A stretch of 64,000 nt of DNA from Marinobacter sp. S0848L (GCF_023016065.1 NZ_JALKAQ010000001.1:372001-436000), one strand, 5' to 3'; shown: positions 1-10,688, counted from the stretch's first letter. Translations and numbers: made by a program. The notes: generated from the sequence alone by a model not told the origin.

Positions 1-1
1 A

Positions 2-940
2 CTCACGCGGGAACGCCGGGAACTGCGCCAGCAAGCTGCCGAGCAGAAATCCCGCCTGCAGGCGTTAAAGAAGCAAGAAGCCGAACTCGCCAACACCCTG
101 AACGTTCAGCGCCAAGGCCTGATGAAACAAATCCGGGCCGCCTGGATGGAAGGCGAAGCCCCTGCCCTGAAGGTCTTACTGAACGAAACCGAGCCGGGAA
201 ATCTTGCCCGCACCATGACCTATTACGAGTATCTGAGCAAAGATACCGTTGAGCGACTGGAAGCCTTCCAGAAGAGTCTTCGTGAACTCAAAGCAGCGCG
301 TGCGGAAGTACAGGCCACACGGGTCGAGCTGGCCAACACCGAAGCCAGCCTTGAACAGCGCCAAAACCGTCTTGCCGAGAGTCGCAAAGAGCGAAGCAAA
401 ACCCTGGTAGCCCTAAAAGCCGACATCAAAGAACGTCGCAGCGAAAAGAAGACCTTGGAAGCCGATCAGGAACGGCTCGAAAAACTGCTGAAGGAAGTGC
501 AGGAGGCCATCGCCAACATCCCGTCTCCCAACGAGTCGCGACCGTTCGAGTCACAACGCAGTAAACTGGGCTGGCCCGTGCAGGGCACAGTCGTCAGCCA
601 ATACGGCGCCCTGTACGCCGATGGCAAACTGCGCCGAAACGGCATGATCATCAACACCCGGGAAGAAGCCGAAATAACCGCGGTACACCATGGCCGGGTT
701 GTTTTTGCCAACTGGCTGCGCGGCTTTGGTCTGATGACGATTATTGATCACGGCGATGGTTACATGACCCTGTACGGGCACAGCAGTAGCTTGTTCTCGT
801 CCCCCGGTGACTGGGTTACCCCGGGCCAAACCATTGCTTTGGCAGGTCGCACCGGAGGCACCCAAGACCCGGCGCTTTATTTTGAAGTGCGTAAAAACGG
901 TAAACCGGTCAATCCGCGCACCTGGCTGAACAAACTTTAA
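2..940 (+). CDS. envC: Murein hydrolase activator EnvC (5' end outside window)
   Basis: The reading frame is open from the left edge, so the N-terminus (signal peptide and first coiled coil) lies outside. What remains is a long Glu/Arg/Lys-rich coiled coil (about the first 180 residues) followed by a C-terminal LytM/M23-like domain. The first zinc ligands of active M23 peptidases (HxGxD) are replaced (around RRNGMIIN), while the later HGDGYMTLYGHSS region is kept. That degenerate pattern is typical of EnvC, which does not cut peptidoglycan but activates amidases AmiA/AmiB at the division septum under FtsEX control. The gene is followed by ctpA and a YibQ-type deacetylase, the usual gammaproteobacterial order. 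Family assignment is firm; the role is inferred from the family. Confidence 0.9.
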   Translation, partial: LTRERRELRQQAAEQKSRLQALKKQEAELANTLNVQRQGLMKQIRAAWMEGEAPALKVLLNETEPGNLARTMTYYEYLSKDTVERLEAFQKSLRELKAARAEVQATRVELANTEASLEQRQNRLAESRKERSKTLVALKADIKERRSEKKTLEADQERLEKLLKEVQEAIANIPSPNESRPFESQRSKLGWPVQGTVVSQYGALYADGKLRRNGMIINTREEAEITAVHHGRVVFANWLRGFGLMTIIDHGDGYMTLYGHSSSLFSSPGDWVTPGQTIALAGRTGGTQDPALYFEVRKNGKPVNPRTWLNKL

Positions 941-1036
941 GCTGAGAACTGAAAGGCTGACAAACGTTCTTGTGAACGCCATACTGTGGCAAACAACTTT
1001 CCCGTCCAACTATTGGAAACAAAACAGGATATGTGA

Positions 1037-2431
1037 ATGAAACGGGTCCCAAGCTCTCTCCAGATTTCACCATTACGCTCTCTCGCACTCGTGGCCACCT
1101 GTTTTTTTACCCTTCCCGGACTGGCGTTTGCTCAAGACAACGACACCCAGCCTCACGAGGTAATACAAGGGCTGCAAGACGGGCAACGAGTTGAACTGAA
1201 ATTACCGGACCCGGAAAAACAGCTACCACTGGAAGATCTGCGCAAATTCACCGAAGTTTTTGCCCGTATCAAGGGCGCCTACGTTGAAGAAGTCTCCGAC
1301 CGCGAGCTGCTTGAAAGCGCGATCAAAGGCATGCTTTCCGACCTGGACCCGCACTCAACCTACCTCGCCCCAAAAGACTATGAAGAGCTTGAAGAAAGCA
1401 CCTCCGGCGAGTTTGGCGGCTTGGGTATTGAGGTAGGCATGGAAAACGGCTTCGTCAAAGTGATCTCGCCCATTGACGACACTCCGGCCCAGAAGGCCGG
1501 GGTACAAGCCGGCGACTTAATCATCAAACTCGATGAAAAGCCGGTGAAAGGCATGTCGCTGGAAGAAGCCGTTAATCTGATGCGCGGCAAGCCCGGCACA
1601 GTACTCACCTTGACGATCATGCGTGACGGCCAGAGCGCACCGATCGAAATTGATGTCACCCGCAACATCATCAAAGTCACCAGCGTGAAATCCCGCATGC
1701 TGGAGAGCGGTTACGGCTACGTTCGCATTACCCAATTCCAGGCTGAAACCGGTCGCCAGTTCAGGCAGGCTCTGAGCAATCTGGAAGAGGATTTTGGCAG
1801 CGATCTTAAAGGCCTTGTCATCGACCTGCGCAACAACCCCGGCGGGGTACTCCAAGCCGCCGTTGAGGCCTCGGATGCATTGCTCGACAGCGGCCTGATT
1901 GTCTACACAGAAGGCCGAATTCAAAGCTCCCGACTGAGATTCAGCGCCAAGAAAGGCGACCTGATGGAAGGCACTCCGATTGTGGTTCTGATTAACGGCG
2001 GTTCTGCGTCGGCCTCGGAAATCCTGGCCGGTGCCCTGCAAGACCACAAGCGCGCCGTTGTGATGGGCACCCAGTCCTTCGGCAAAGGCAGCGTGCAAAC
2101 CATCATCCCATTGGACGAAACCCACGCCATCAAGATGACGACCGCACGCTACTTCACACCAGACGGCCGCTCGATTCAGGCGAAAGGCATCACACCGGAC
2201 ATTGAAGTCCGGCCGGCAGAGCTGACCGAACTGGACAGCCGCCCGTTTTTTACCGAAGCGGACTTAAGCGGCCACCTTGAAGGTGAAGATGAAGAAAAAG
2301 CTCGCCAGGAACGTGAAAAAAATGAACAGGCACGCAAGTCATCAGAAAACCGGGACTACCAGCTGCGCTCTGCACTGAACCTGCTGAAGGGCATGAGCAT
2401 TCTGTCTGGCACTACGGACAGCGCCCAGTGA
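1037..2431 (+). CDS. ctpA: Carboxy-terminal processing protease, S41A family
   Basis: 464 residues: an N-terminal signal peptide ending near residue 32 (AFAQ), a PDZ domain at roughly 100-185, then the S41 tail-specific protease domain. The catalytic dyad is visible: Ser325 in GGSASASE, Lys350 in GKGSVQ, and Gln354 four residues later, the Ser-Lys-Gln spacing of CtpA/CtpB enzymes. It should act in the periplasm, trimming C-termini of envelope proteins; in pseudomonads CtpA degrades peptidoglycan hydrolases. The C-terminus has a charged Glu/Lys-rich stretch (about 415-440) of unknown role. It ends in GTGA, overlapping the start of the next gene, which suggests translational coupling in an envC-ctpA-deacetylase operon. 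Confidence 0.95.
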   Translation: MKRVPSSLQISPLRSLALVATCFFTLPGLAFAQDNDTQPHEVIQGLQDGQRVELKLPDPEKQLPLEDLRKFTEVFARIKGAYVEEVSDRELLESAIKGMLSDLDPHSTYLAPKDYEELEESTSGEFGGLGIEVGMENGFVKVISPIDDTPAQKAGVQAGDLIIKLDEKPVKGMSLEEAVNLMRGKPGTVLTLTIMRDGQSAPIEIDVTRNIIKVTSVKSRMLESGYGYVRITQFQAETGRQFRQALSNLEEDFGSDLKGLVIDLRNNPGGVLQAAVEASDALLDSGLIVYTEGRIQSSRLRFSAKKGDLMEGTPIVVLINGGSASASEILAGALQDHKRAVVMGTQSFGKGSVQTIIPLDETHAIKMTTARYFTPDGRSIQAKGITPDIEVRPAELTELDSRPFFTEADLSGHLEGEDEEKARQEREKNEQARKSSENRDYQLRSALNLLKGMSILSGTTDSAQ

Positions 2432-3249
2432 TCAAAAGCTTTGGTAGTCTATGGCTTGCGGCAGTAATGGCTCTTGGTGCGAGTGTTGCCCACAGTGCGA
2501 CACCGGAGGGAGCCATGCCGCCGACCATCGCCATCATCATCGATGACGTAGGCAACAACTTGCATGAAGGCCAGCGACTGGTACAGCTGGATCAGCCGCT
2601 AACCTTGGCGTTTCTGCCCTATCGGCGCCATACCGTGCGCCTTGCCAAAGAAGCCTTCTCGAACGACAAGGAGGTTATGCTGCACGCCCCTATGGCGAAT
2701 ACCCGCAATTTCGACCTGGGACCGGGTGGACTGACACCCGACATGGACGAAGCCGCAGTAACCACCACACTGCGGCGTGCACTGCAGTCCATTCCCCATG
2801 TGACCGGTGTAAACAACCACATGGGCAGCCTGCTAACCCAGCAGATGCAGCCTATGGAATGGGTGATGAAAGAGCTGCGCCGCTATCCGCTATACTTTGT
2901 GGACAGCCGCACCATCGCCAGTTCCGTTGCCGGGAGCATGGCCAGTTCCTATCGAATCCCTAGTCTTACTCGTGATGTATTCCTGGACCACGAGCAAACC
3001 GAAGAGTTTGTGGATCAGCAATTTCAGCTGTTGATCGAAACCGCCAAAAAGAAAGGCACGGCTATTGGCATTGGCCATCCGCACACCGTAACGGTGGACT
3101 ATCTGGAAAAGCATTTGCCGGAACTGGATGAACAGGGCATCGCCATTGCGACGGTTCGCGGAATTTGGGCGATTCGCAATGACAACCGGGAGATGTTTGC
3201 TGACGGCGAAAAACAGGCCATTCGGCCTGCTTACGCCAAGCGCAATTAA
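2428..3249 (+). CDS. yibQ: Divergent polysaccharide deacetylase (YibQ family)
   Basis: 273 residues with a signal peptide (about 1-24) and a divergent polysaccharide deacetylase domain (NodB-like fold) over nearly the whole mature protein. Recognisable pieces are [11 protein letters not shown] near the start, HAPMANT, VNNHMGS and [13 protein letters not shown]. The chosen start is a GTG overlapping the ctpA stop by four bases (GTGA); a later ATG at 2467 would cut into the signal peptide. The protein is probably periplasmic. Its substrate is unknown, though its constant company with envC and ctp points to peptidoglycan or envelope maintenance. The 3' end overlaps the convergent hisF by four bases. 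Confidence 0.85.
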   Translation: MIKSFGSLWLAAVMALGASVAHSATPEGAMPPTIAIIIDDVGNNLHEGQRLVQLDQPLTLAFLPYRRHTVRLAKEAFSNDKEVMLHAPMANTRNFDLGPGGLTPDMDEAAVTTTLRRALQSIPHVTGVNNHMGSLLTQQMQPMEWVMKELRRYPLYFVDSRTIASSVAGSMASSYRIPSLTRDVFLDHEQTEEFVDQQFQLLIETAKKKGTAIGIGHPHTVTVDYLEKHLPELDEQGIAIATVRGIWAIRNDNREMFADGEKQAIRPAYAKRN

Positions 3250-4019
3250 TCGCGGACTTCGATCCCCTGAGCCTTCATGAAGGCTTTGGCTTCGGGAATG
3301 GTGTGCTGACCGAAGTGGAAGATCGATGCGGCCAATACGGCATCTGCGCCACCTTGGGTAACGCCATCGGCCAAGTGTTGTAGCTCACCCACTCCGCCGG
3401 AAGCAATCACCGGCACGGATACCGCATCGCTGATCGCACGGGTTAAGCCAAGGTCGAAACCAATCTTGGTGCCGTCACGGTCCATACTGGTCAGCAACAG
3501 CTCACCCGCACCCATCTCGACCATCTTCACGGCCCATTCAACGGCATCCAGGCCGGTTGGTTTTCGGCCACCGTGGGTGAAGATTTCCCAGCGCGGCTCT
3601 TCACCTTCGGCGCTGACTTGCTTGGCATCAATGGCCACCACAATACACTGACGGCCAAATCGATCTGCGGCTTCACGAACGAACTCCGGATTGAACACCG
3701 CAGCCGTGTTGATCGACACCTTATCGGCACCGGCATTCAGCAGGTTCCGAATGTCGTCCACAGTACGTACGCCGCCGCCAACCGTCAGCGGAATGAACAC
3801 TTCGGCCGCCATCCGTTCTACGGTTTCGTAGGTGGTGTCGCGGCTTTCGTGACTGGCCGTGATGTCCAGAAAGGTGATTTCGTCTGCGCCTTGTTCGTTG
3901 TAACGCCGCGCCACTTCAACCGGATCGCCGGCATCGCGGATATCCACAAAATTCACGCCTTTAACCACGCGGCCTTTGTCGACATCCAGGCAGGGAATGA
4001 TGCGTTTTGCCAGTGCCAT
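3246..4019 (-). CDS. hisF: Imidazole glycerol phosphate synthase, cyclase subunit
   Basis: 257 residues, full length for HisF, a (beta/alpha)8 barrel. It forms a heterodimer with HisH and converts PRFAR plus ammonia to imidazole glycerol phosphate and AICAR in histidine synthesis. The N-terminal motif [15 protein letters not shown] carries the first catalytic Asp (Asp12), and VVAIDAK carries the second; the phosphate-binding loops VGGGVRT and IASGGVG are present. It is the last gene of hisB-hisH-hisA-hisF and follows hisA by only 9 bases. Its stop codon overlaps the stop of the convergent deacetylase gene. Confidence 0.97.
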   Translation of the reverse strand: MALAKRIIPCLDVDKGRVVKGVNFVDIRDAGDPVEVARRYNEQGADEITFLDITASHESRDTTYETVERMAAEVFIPLTVGGGVRTVDDIRNLLNAGADKVSINTAAVFNPEFVREAADRFGRQCIVVAIDAKQVSAEGEEPRWEIFTHGGRKPTGLDAVEWAVKMVEMGAGELLLTSMDRDGTKIGFDLGLTRAISDAVSVPVIASGGVGELQHLADGVTQGGADAVLAASIFHFGQHTIPEAKAFMKAQGIEVRD

Positions 4020-4028
4020 GATGCTTCC

Positions 4029-4766
4029 TCAGTTATTCAAGCTATCGCAGTAGGCTTGGGCTTCCGCCACATCCAGCGTGCCTTCGTAGATGGCACGGCC
4101 AGTGATGGCGCCCAAAATACCTTTGTCCGCCACAGTGGCCAGACGCTTGAGGTCGTCCATGTTGGTGACACCGCCGGACGCAATCACCGGAATGCCGCCC
4201 TGCTCTGCCAAAGCTGCGGTAGCTTCCACATTCACACCCTGCATCATGCCGTCGCGGGCAATGTCGGTGTATACGATGGAATCAACGCCATCGTTCGCGA
4301 AGCGCTTGGCCAGATCAACCGCCATGACCTCGGAAACTTCTGCCCAACCGTCGGTCGCAACGCGGCCGTCTTTGGCGTCCAACCCGACAATAATGTGCCC
4401 GGGGAAACGCTTGCACACTTCGGTGACAAATTCGGGCTCTTTCACCGCTTTAGTGCCGATGATCACCCATTGAACGCCAGCCTTCAGGTAGGCTTCGATG
4501 GTTTCGGCCGAGCGGATACCACCACCAATCTGGATCGGCAGATCCGGGTATTTTTGGGCAATGGCTTTAACAATTTCACCATTAACAGGTTCGCCGGCAA
4601 AAGCACCGTTAAGGTCAACCAGATGCAAGCGACGGGCGCCGGCTTCCACCCATTTGGTGGCCATGTCTACCGGATCGTCTCCGAACACGGTGGAGTCTTC
4701 CATGCGGCCCTGGCGCAGTCTTACGCACTTGCCGTCTTTCAGATCGATTGCGGGGATAATCAGCAT
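4029..4766 (-). CDS. hisA: Phosphoribosylformimino-AICAR ribotide isomerase
   Basis: 245 residues starting [12 protein letters not shown], with the family's catalytic Asp8 and the second Asp in VGLDAKDG (about 129). It isomerises ProFAR to PRFAR, the step before HisFH. An upstream in-frame ATG would add 13 residues ([13 protein letters not shown]) and run into hisH, but HisA proteins begin at the strand written MLIIPAIDL, so the shorter start is chosen. The gap to hisH is then 20 bases. It sits in the his operon between hisH and hisF. Confidence 0.95.
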   Translation of the reverse strand: MLIIPAIDLKDGKCVRLRQGRMEDSTVFGDDPVDMATKWVEAGARRLHLVDLNGAFAGEPVNGEIVKAIAQKYPDLPIQIGGGIRSAETIEAYLKAGVQWVIIGTKAVKEPEFVTEVCKRFPGHIIVGLDAKDGRVATDGWAEVSEVMAVDLAKRFANDGVDSIVYTDIARDGMMQGVNVEATAALAEQGGIPVIASGGVTNMDDLKRLATVADKGILGAITGRAIYEGTLDVAEAQAYCDSLNN

Positions 4767-4786
4767 GTCTTGTTCCCTGCCCGCGT

Positions 4787-5428
4787 TCAGCGGTTTCCAG
4801 TCCAATTTGTGAAATTTTCCAGCAACTGCAGCCCTGCCCTTGCACTTTTCTCGGGGTGAAACTGCGTTGCAAAAATATTGTCTTTTGCCACGGCAGCCGC
4901 AAGATCAACACCATAACGGGTGCGGCCCGCCATATGGGCATTGCCCTCGGCTTCGGCGTAAAAACTGTGAACAAAGTAGAAACGATCGCCATCCGGAATG
5001 TTGTGCCACAACGGATGATCCATGGTGTGGCTTACCTGGCTCCAGCCCATGTGAGGCACTTTCAGACGCTCACCGTTTTCGGCCAGATTGTCACCGAAGT
5101 AACGCACCTCCGAGGGAAACAGGCCGATGCCTTCAACACCGCCGTTCTCTTCACTTCGAGCCATCAGCGCTTGCATACCCACGCAAATGCCCAGAAAGGG
5201 GCGGTCCTGAGAGACTTCTTTCACCAGCTTATCCACTTCCAAGCGGCGAATTTCAGCCATGCAGTCACGGATGGCACCCACGCCGGGCAAAATCACCCGG
5301 TCGGCTTCGCGTATCTGGGCTGCGTTGTCGGTAACCAATACGGTGCAATCCGGGGCAACGTGTTCCACGGCCTTACGCGCGGAATGCAGGTTGCCCATGC
5401 CGTAGTCGATGATGGCGACGGTCTTCAT
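4787..5428 (-). CDS. hisH: Imidazole glycerol phosphate synthase, glutaminase subunit
   Basis: 213 residues, a class I glutamine amidotransferase that feeds ammonia to HisF. The triad is visible: Cys82 in GICVGMQ, His191 and Glu193 in QFHPEKS. The oxyanion region [10 protein letters not shown] is also present. It lies 20 bases before hisA and 29 bases after hisB in a compact operon, so co-translation in stoichiometric amounts with hisF is expected. Confidence 0.97.
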   Translation of the reverse strand: MKTVAIIDYGMGNLHSARKAVEHVAPDCTVLVTDNAAQIREADRVILPGVGAIRDCMAEIRRLEVDKLVKEVSQDRPFLGICVGMQALMARSEENGGVEGIGLFPSEVRYFGDNLAENGERLKVPHMGWSQVSHTMDHPLWHNIPDGDRFYFVHSFYAEAEGNAHMAGRTRYGVDLAAAVAKDNIFATQFHPEKSARAGLQLLENFTNWTGNR

Positions 5429-5457
5429 GGTGGTTCAGATTCCTGTTGGCAACCGAA

Positions 5458-6051
5458 TTACAGAGCGCCCTTGGTAGACGGCATGATACCGGCCATACGC
5501 TCGTCCATCTCAATGGTCATGCGCAGGGCACGGCCGAAAGCTTTGTACACGGTTTCAATCTGGTGGTGGGTGTTCTTACCTTTCAGATTGTCGATGTGGA
5601 CAGTCGTCATGGAGTGGTTCACAAACCCGCGGAAAAATTCTTCAAACAGATCCACGTCGAAACCGCCAACCACCGCACGGGTATAAGGTATGTTCATGCA
5701 CAGGCCAGGACGGCCTGACAGATCGATCACAACGCGTGACAGAGCTTCATCAAGCGGCACGTAAGCGTGACCGTAGCGGCGAATCCCTTTTTTATCGCCC
5801 ACGGCCTGCTTAAACGCTTGGCCCAAGGTGATACCGATGTCTTCCACAGTATGGTGATCATCAATGTAGGTATCGCCTTTACAGGTGATATCCAGGTCGA
5901 TCAAACCATGGCGGGCGATCTGGTCCATCATGTGGTCGAGAAAGGGCACGCCTGTGTCAAAACAAGCTTTGCCGGTACCGTCGAGATTGATCTCAACAGT
6001 GATCTGGGTTTCAAGGGTATTTCGCTCTACCCGAGCCTTACGTTCAGCCAT
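5458..6051 (-). CDS. hisB: Imidazoleglycerol-phosphate dehydratase
   Basis: 197 residues, the size of a monofunctional HisB dehydratase; the phosphatase domain found in the enterobacterial bifunctional HisB is absent. The family motifs [43 protein letters not shown] and [18 protein letters not shown] supply the manganese-binding histidines and glutamates. It is the first gene of the four-gene block hisB-hisH-hisA-hisF; histidinol-phosphatase and the other his genes must lie elsewhere. Confidence 0.97.
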   Translation of the reverse strand: MAERKARVERNTLETQITVEINLDGTGKACFDTGVPFLDHMMDQIARHGLIDLDITCKGDTYIDDHHTVEDIGITLGQAFKQAVGDKKGIRRYGHAYVPLDEALSRVVIDLSGRPGLCMNIPYTRAVVGGFDVDLFEEFFRGFVNHSMTTVHIDNLKGKNTHHQIETVYKAFGRALRMTIEMDERMAGIMPSTKGAL

Positions 6052-6160
6052 GGAGACTCCGTTGTAAAAACTGGCTTGCTACCGAAAACTTTGATGTTTA
6101 CGGATTATACCGATTTACACATCAGGAGTCCCGCACTGGGCTGGATCGCTAAGATTAGGC

Positions 6161-6622
6161 TTAGAACGCGTTTTTCAGGTTGTTCATGTAAGTGTCAACC
6201 AAGCTATTAAACTCGTGCTTGATGACAGGACTGATGGCAAGTTTGAGCAAACTTGGCAGTGGCAGCGTCAGAGCAGCGCTGGTCTGGAAGCGCAGGTGCG
6301 TGGTGTTCGCGTCTTTGGCGGTAATAACCCAGGAACCGCTCACGACACCATTGCCCTCGCCTTTGACCGGCTCCCATGTGATTTTTCCGGCCTCTTTGTC
6401 TGCAAAGTACTTACAGGCGTAAACAGATTGGATAGCGTGCTTATCAACACCCACCTTTTCCATCTCCCAGCGATAGGTGTTGTCGCCCAGATCAACCAGT
6501 TTTTCTACCTTGGGAAAATGGCTGACGGATTCGGGTACGTCTGCCAGCAGGTCGAATACTTCGTCATAGCTTGCCTGAATTTCCAGTTCACGGTTCAGTT
6601 CGATTGAAACAGTGATAGCCAC
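6161..6622 (-). CDS. SRPBCC-fold protein (polyketide cyclase/START-like)
   Basis: 153 residues with the layout of SRPBCC/CoxG-type lipid-binding proteins: a beta strand (ITVSIELNRELEIQA), the YDEVFDLLADVPESVSHFPKVEKL helix-turn region, and a long C-terminal helix (SPVIKHEFNSLVDTYMNNLKNAF). There is no signal peptide, so it is probably cytosolic or peripheral. These folds bind hydrophobic ligands; the ligand is unknown. It is transcribed in the same direction as hisB from 110 bases upstream, but no functional link to histidine synthesis is suggested. Confidence 0.75.
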   Translation of the reverse strand: MAITVSIELNRELEIQASYDEVFDLLADVPESVSHFPKVEKLVDLGDNTYRWEMEKVGVDKHAIQSVYACKYFADKEAGKITWEPVKGEGNGVVSGSWVITAKDANTTHLRFQTSAALTLPLPSLLKLAISPVIKHEFNSLVDTYMNNLKNAF

Positions 6623-6815
6623 ATCCGACTCCTTGTTATGCTTATTTGCGTGACAGAGCGTTTCCCCGGCACGTTTGCGGTGTATTTTGAACCAAGACTA
6701 CCGCATTGTCATATTCCTGCACTGTTAATTTGCTAACCCTGCGTTATCCTTTAAGTAATTCGTTCGTCATACATCAGGCAAATCCCTTCACCCGGGAAGA
6801 AAAGGAAATCATGCA

Positions 6816-9068
6816 ATGAAAGTCATACGCTACGCGCTCTACGCCCTCATCGGCCTTGTCGTACTAGCTGTCGCAGCCGTTGCTATTGCTGTGGCGGTTA
6901 TCAATCCAAATGACTACAAGCCACAAATCGAAGCCGTGGTCGAGAAGCAAACCAACCTGGACCTTATTCTGGAAGGCGATATTGGCTGGTCATTCATTCC
7001 TCTCGGCCTGGAACTGAACAAAGTAGAAGCAACACTCGAAGGTGAGCGGTTTGTCGCTTTGGAGCAATTGATTGCGCAAATCAATTTTTGGTCACTGATT
7101 ACCATGTCTCCGCAGGTAAACACTTTCGTTCTCAGCGGCCTGGATGCCCATTTCGAAGTGAATGAGCAAGGCGAAGGCAACTGGTCGCGAATCATGGCAG
7201 AGAAACCTGCCGGCACCGAAGAGCCTGAAAAAGCAGCCCCCCCGGAAAAACCCGCGGCCGCCGAACAAACCGCTGAAGCGAGCGAAGGCGGCGAAGCCCT
7301 TAATTTCAACGTTGAAAACGTGGAAATCAGCAACGCCCGTGTTCACTACAACGACCTGAGCACCGGGCAATCGGTGGTACTAGAAGACTTTACTGTAATG
7401 GCCAGCAACATCACATTGGGCTCCGAGTTCCCGCTGGACATTCAATTCAAGGTAGAAACAGCGCAACCGAAGCTCGCCGTAGACGGCAGTATCAGCGCCC
7501 AGTTGAAAGCCAATCAAGCGCTCAACGAATTCACCATGTCGGGCCTGAAAGCCGTCTTCGACATGAACGGCGAGCCGTTTGGCGGCAAGTCTGTCACCGC
7601 TGAGGTAGGCGGCTCCCTGGCAGCCAACCTTGAAGAGGAAACCGCTTCATTGAGCGATTTCACCGCCAGTTTGGCCAACCTAAAGCTAAGCACTAACCTC
7701 AGCGTGAAAGGTTTTGGCGACAAGCCGGCATTGAATGGCAGCCTGGCCATCTCCGAGTTTTCTTTGAAAGAACTGCTGAACAATCTTGGCCAACCCGCCA
7801 TTGAAACCACCGACCCGGATGTCCTGAACGCCATCGCGCTTTCAACCAATCTTGGCGGTAAACCGGGCACGGTGGCACTGAGCGACCTGAAGATTACCCT
7901 GGACGACACCAATTTTAACGGTAACGGCAGCTATACCCTGAGTAACGGTGGCCTGGTGTTCAATCTGCAAGGCGACAAGCTGGATGCAGACCGGTATTTA
8001 CCACCGGCAGTTGAAGAAGGCACCACCGACGAAGCAGCCAGCGAAAACGACAGCCCGGCTACCGAAACCGCTTCTGCCAATAGCCCTGAAACCGATCTCC
8101 TGCCACTGGAAACCCTGCGTTCGCTGTTGCTGGACATCAATTTTGATTTGGGTGAACTGATTGTCAGCAACCTGACCATCAACGAAATCAAAGCCAGCAC
8201 CACGGCAAAAGACGGCTTGCTGAAAGTAGACGAGTTCAGCGGCAAACTTTACTACGGCACCTTCGGCGCCAATGTCACCATCGATGCCCGCACCGACAAC
8301 CCGAAGTGGAACATCCGCTCTGACGTTAACAACGTGCAAACACTGCCATTACTGACGGATCTGGCAGAGGTAGACATGCTGTCTGGTGGCGCCAACCTCA
8401 ATCTTGCTATCAATACGACTGGCAACCGTATCTCGGCATTGCGCAACAACGCCAAAGGCGAAATCAGCTTCAACCTGGCCGAAGGTGAATTCCGGAAAAT
8501 GAACCTCACCCGCATGGCCTGCCAAGGCATCGCGCTGGTTAATCAGGAACAACTGGCCACGTCCGACTGGGGCTCAACTACGCCGTTTAACGACATGCAC
8601 GGCACCCTGAAAATCGACGGCAACACTCTGAACAACACCGATCTGGTGGCGGAACTGGCCGGTATGCGCCTGGAAGGCGATGGCACCGTTGAACTCGAGC
8701 AAAGCGAACTCGATTACGAAGTCGGGCTACGCATTGTGGGTGACATCCACCGCGACCAAGCGTGCCGTACCACCGAGTATGTTAAGGACGTCGTGATTCC
8801 GGTTGAATGCCGCGGCAATTTCGCCGAGGACCCGGCCGGCCTGTGCTCCTTTGACGGTTCTCGTTTCCGCGACGCTTTAAAAGACATTGCCGCCAACGCT
8901 GCCCGCGCGAAAGCGAAAGAAGAAATCGACCGGGCCAAGGAAAAGGCGCAGGAAAAAGTGGACGAAGCCAAACAGAAAGCAAAAGACAAAGTTGACGAAA
9001 AACTCAAGGAAAAGCTGGGCGAAGAAGGCAGCAAAGTGAAAGACGCACTTAAAGGTCTGTTCAACTAA
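6816..9068 (+). CDS. asmA: AsmA family protein
   Basis: 750 residues. One N-terminal transmembrane helix (about 5-28) anchors a large periplasmic AsmA region, with AsmA-typical phrases [17 protein letters not shown] and [14 protein letters not shown] at the start and the conserved C-terminal AsmA part from about residue 450. Two Glu/Ala/Pro-rich linkers (about 128-155 and 400-425) interrupt it. AsmA-like proteins form bridge-like lipid channels from inner to outer membrane. The last 50 residues are unusual: repeated Lys/Glu/Ala heptads ([19 protein letters not shown]) that should form a charged helix. The stop overlaps the mutY start (TAATG). Confidence 0.9.
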   Translation: MKVIRYALYALIGLVVLAVAAVAIAVAVINPNDYKPQIEAVVEKQTNLDLILEGDIGWSFIPLGLELNKVEATLEGERFVALEQLIAQINFWSLITMSPQVNTFVLSGLDAHFEVNEQGEGNWSRIMAEKPAGTEEPEKAAPPEKPAAAEQTAEASEGGEALNFNVENVEISNARVHYNDLSTGQSVVLEDFTVMASNITLGSEFPLDIQFKVETAQPKLAVDGSISAQLKANQALNEFTMSGLKAVFDMNGEPFGGKSVTAEVGGSLAANLEEETASLSDFTASLANLKLSTNLSVKGFGDKPALNGSLAISEFSLKELLNNLGQPAIETTDPDVLNAIALSTNLGGKPGTVALSDLKITLDDTNFNGNGSYTLSNGGLVFNLQGDKLDADRYLPPAVEEGTTDEAASENDSPATETASANSPETDLLPLETLRSLLLDINFDLGELIVSNLTINEIKASTTAKDGLLKVDEFSGKLYYGTFGANVTIDARTDNPKWNIRSDVNNVQTLPLLTDLAEVDMLSGGANLNLAINTTGNRISALRNNAKGEISFNLAEGEFRKMNLTRMACQGIALVNQEQLATSDWGSTTPFNDMHGTLKIDGNTLNNTDLVAELAGMRLEGDGTVELEQSELDYEVGLRIVGDIHRDQACRTTEYVKDVVIPVECRGNFAEDPAGLCSFDGSRFRDALKDIAANAARAKAKEEIDRAKEKAQEKVDEAKQKAKDKVDEKLKEKLGEEGSKVKDALKGLFN

Positions 9069-10132
9069 TGCCAGACCTTTTCGCCGACAAACTGCTCGAT
9101 TGGTACGACAACCACGGCAGGCACAACCTGCCGTGGCACCACAACCGCAACGCCTACCGGGTCTGGGTTTCTGAAATCATGCTTCAGCAAACTCAGGTCG
9201 CCACCGTTATCCCCTACTTTGAAGCCTTCATGGCCAGCTTCCCTGACGTGCAGGCACTCGCCGCAGCCCCCGTTGACGACGTACTCAGCCATTGGTCTGG
9301 CCTTGGCTACTATGCCCGCGCCAGAAACCTGCACAAAGCCGCTAAGCAGGTCGTCAACGAGTTCGGTGGCGAGTTCCCTCAAGAACAGGAAACACTGGAA
9401 TCACTGACCGGCATCGGCCGTTCAACCGCCGCCGCCATTCTGGCTCAAGCCTTCGGCAAGCGCGCCGCGATTCTGGACGGCAACGTAAAACGGGTGCTGG
9501 CCCGCTACCACGCCGTTCCCGGCTGGCCGGGGCAAAGCGCGGTTCTGAAGCAGCTGTGGGAGCATGCTGAAAATCACACGCCCAATGAACGTGTGCGCGA
9601 CTACACCCAAGGCATTATGGATCTGGGTGCCATGGTGTGCACCCGCAGCAAACCCAAATGTGACAACTGCCCCCTCAACAGTGGGTGCGCTGCCTACGCA
9701 GAAAGCCAAACCCACCTGTACCCCGGCCCCAAGCCGAAAAAACAGAAGCCGGAGAAAACCACCTGGATGCTGATCTTCGAAGACAGCGAAGGACGCATTC
9801 TGCTGGAAAGGCGCCCTCCCAGCGGCATCTGGGGTGGGCTGTGGAGCCTTCCCGAGCTAGACCCGGCATACGGTGCGGAGGAACTGCAAGAAGCCTGTGA
9901 GAGAGAACTAGGGCTCGTGTGCCGCGACCCGGAGTTGATCAGCGGTTTTCGCCATACCTTCAGCCATTATCACTTACACATTCAGCCGGCCCGCTTGCCG
10001 GTATCCGCCAGCATTAAAGTGGCAGACTCGGAAAGCCAGCGCTGGCTGCACCGGGACGAAGCACTGGCATTGGGACTACCAGCCCCGATTCGCAGCCTAC
10101 TGACCGAGCCAGAGCAAAGCGCCCTGCTCTGA
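9068..10132 (+). CDS. mutY: A/G-specific adenine glycosylase
   Basis: 354 residues. It removes adenine mispaired with 8-oxoguanine in base-excision repair. The N-terminal HhH-GPD domain has catalytic Glu36 ([10 protein letters not shown]), the helix-hairpin-helix LTGIGRSTA and catalytic Asp137 (LDGNVKRVL). The [4Fe-4S] ligands are Cys191, Cys198, Cys201 and Cys207 with the MutY spacing 6-2-5. The C-terminal NUDIX-like domain that recognises 8-oxoG follows from about residue 230. The start overlaps the asmA stop by one base. The yggX gene follows 49 bases on, the common mutY-yggX pairing. Confidence 0.97.
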   Translation: MPDLFADKLLDWYDNHGRHNLPWHHNRNAYRVWVSEIMLQQTQVATVIPYFEAFMASFPDVQALAAAPVDDVLSHWSGLGYYARARNLHKAAKQVVNEFGGEFPQEQETLESLTGIGRSTAAAILAQAFGKRAAILDGNVKRVLARYHAVPGWPGQSAVLKQLWEHAENHTPNERVRDYTQGIMDLGAMVCTRSKPKCDNCPLNSGCAAYAESQTHLYPGPKPKKQKPEKTTWMLIFEDSEGRILLERRPPSGIWGGLWSLPELDPAYGAEELQEACERELGLVCRDPELISGFRHTFSHYHLHIQPARLPVSASIKVADSESQRWLHRDEALALGLPAPIRSLLTEPEQSALL

Positions 10133-10181
10133 CGCGATCTGGTATCATGCTCAAAGCCACACACTCGACACAGGAGCCATC

Positions 10182-10454
10182 ATGAGCCGCACTGTATTCT
10201 GCCGAAAGTACCAGAAGGAAATGGAAGGCCTGTCTATGCCTCCAATGCCCGGCCCCAAGGGCCAGGATATCTTTGAAAACGTATCCAAAGCAGCCTGGGA
10301 CGAATGGCAGAATCAGCAGACCATGCTGATCAATGAAAAGCACCTGAATCTGATGGACGTGAACAACCGCAAATACCTGCAAGCGCAGATGGACCACTTC
10401 TTTAATAACGAGCCTTTCGACAAGGCCGAAGGGTACGTACCGCCAGAAAAGTGA
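10182..10454 (+). CDS. yggX: Fe(2+)-trafficking protein YggX
   Basis: 90 residues, full length for the YggX family. The N-terminus [16 protein letters not shown] has the conserved Cys7, and [18 protein letters not shown] is typical of the C-terminal part. In enterobacteria YggX protects Fe-S clusters against oxidation, which fits its position just after mutY, an Fe-S repair enzyme. An AGGAG ribosome-binding site precedes the ATG. After the stop there is a 9-bp inverted repeat (10463-10471 with 10510-10518), a possible weak transcription barrier. Confidence 0.95.
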   Translation: MSRTVFCRKYQKEMEGLSMPPMPGPKGQDIFENVSKAAWDEWQNQQTMLINEKHLNLMDVNNRKYLQAQMDHFFNNEPFDKAEGYVPPEK

Positions 10455-10513
10455 GGAATTTGGTCAAGGCCTGATCAACTGCGGAAATATTAAGAAATTT
10501 TTGCTCGCCGGCC

Positions 10514-10542
10514 TTGACTCCCAACCCCTAAACCGGTTTAAT
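10514..10542 (+). promoter_or_regulatory. Sigma-70-type promoter of tRNA-Phe
   Basis: A -35 TTGACT (10514-10519) and -10 TTTAAT (10537-10542) are separated by exactly 17 bases. A GC-rich stretch GCGCCCC (10544-10550) lies between the -10 box and the expected start, the discriminator type linked to stringent control of stable-RNA promoters. The tRNA begins 30 bases after the -10 box. The -35 box overlaps the right arm of the inverted repeat following yggX. Confidence 0.7.
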
Positions 10543-10572
10543 AGCGCCCCGTTGGAGCACATAGCTCAACAC

Positions 10573-10648
10573 GCCCGGATAGCTCAGTCGGTAGAGCAGA
10601 GGATTGAAAATCCTCGTGTCGGTGGTTCGATTCCGCCTCCGGGCACCA
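10573..10648 (+). tRNA. tRNA-Phe (anticodon GAA)
   Basis: 76 bases with encoded CCA. The acceptor stem GCCCGGA pairs with TCCGGGC. The D arm GCTC...GAGC, the anticodon stem GAGGA/TCCTC around loop TTGAAAA (anticodon GAA), and the T arm GGTGGTTCGATTCCGCC all fold canonically. It is preceded by its own promoter and followed by an intrinsic terminator, so it is a single-gene unit. tRNA genes are frequent integration sites, but no duplicated 3' end was seen nearby. Confidence 0.98.
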
Positions 10649-10663
10649 CTAATTTCAACGATC

Positions 10664-10688
10664 AAGCCCGCTTTTTAGCGGGCTTTTT
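10664..10688 (+). terminator. Intrinsic terminator after tRNA-Phe
   Basis: Stem AAGCCCGC / GCGGGCTT with a six-base loop (TTTTTA) followed by a T run, 15 bases after the tRNA CCA end. Confidence 0.9.

Noticed and set aside
3573..4859. A 428-codon plus-strand reading frame
   Set aside because: Antisense shadow of hisF and hisA, rich in His/Gly/Asn as is usual for antisense frames; the his genes are certain.
10463..10518. Inverted repeat GTCAAGGCC...GGCCTTGAC as another long-stem element
   Set aside because: Arms are only 9 bp, the loop resembles neither core class, and the right arm overlaps the tRNA promoter.
10573..10648. Possible integration site (attB) at tRNA-Phe
   Set aside because: No integrase gene and no repeated tRNA 3' end was found within the window.
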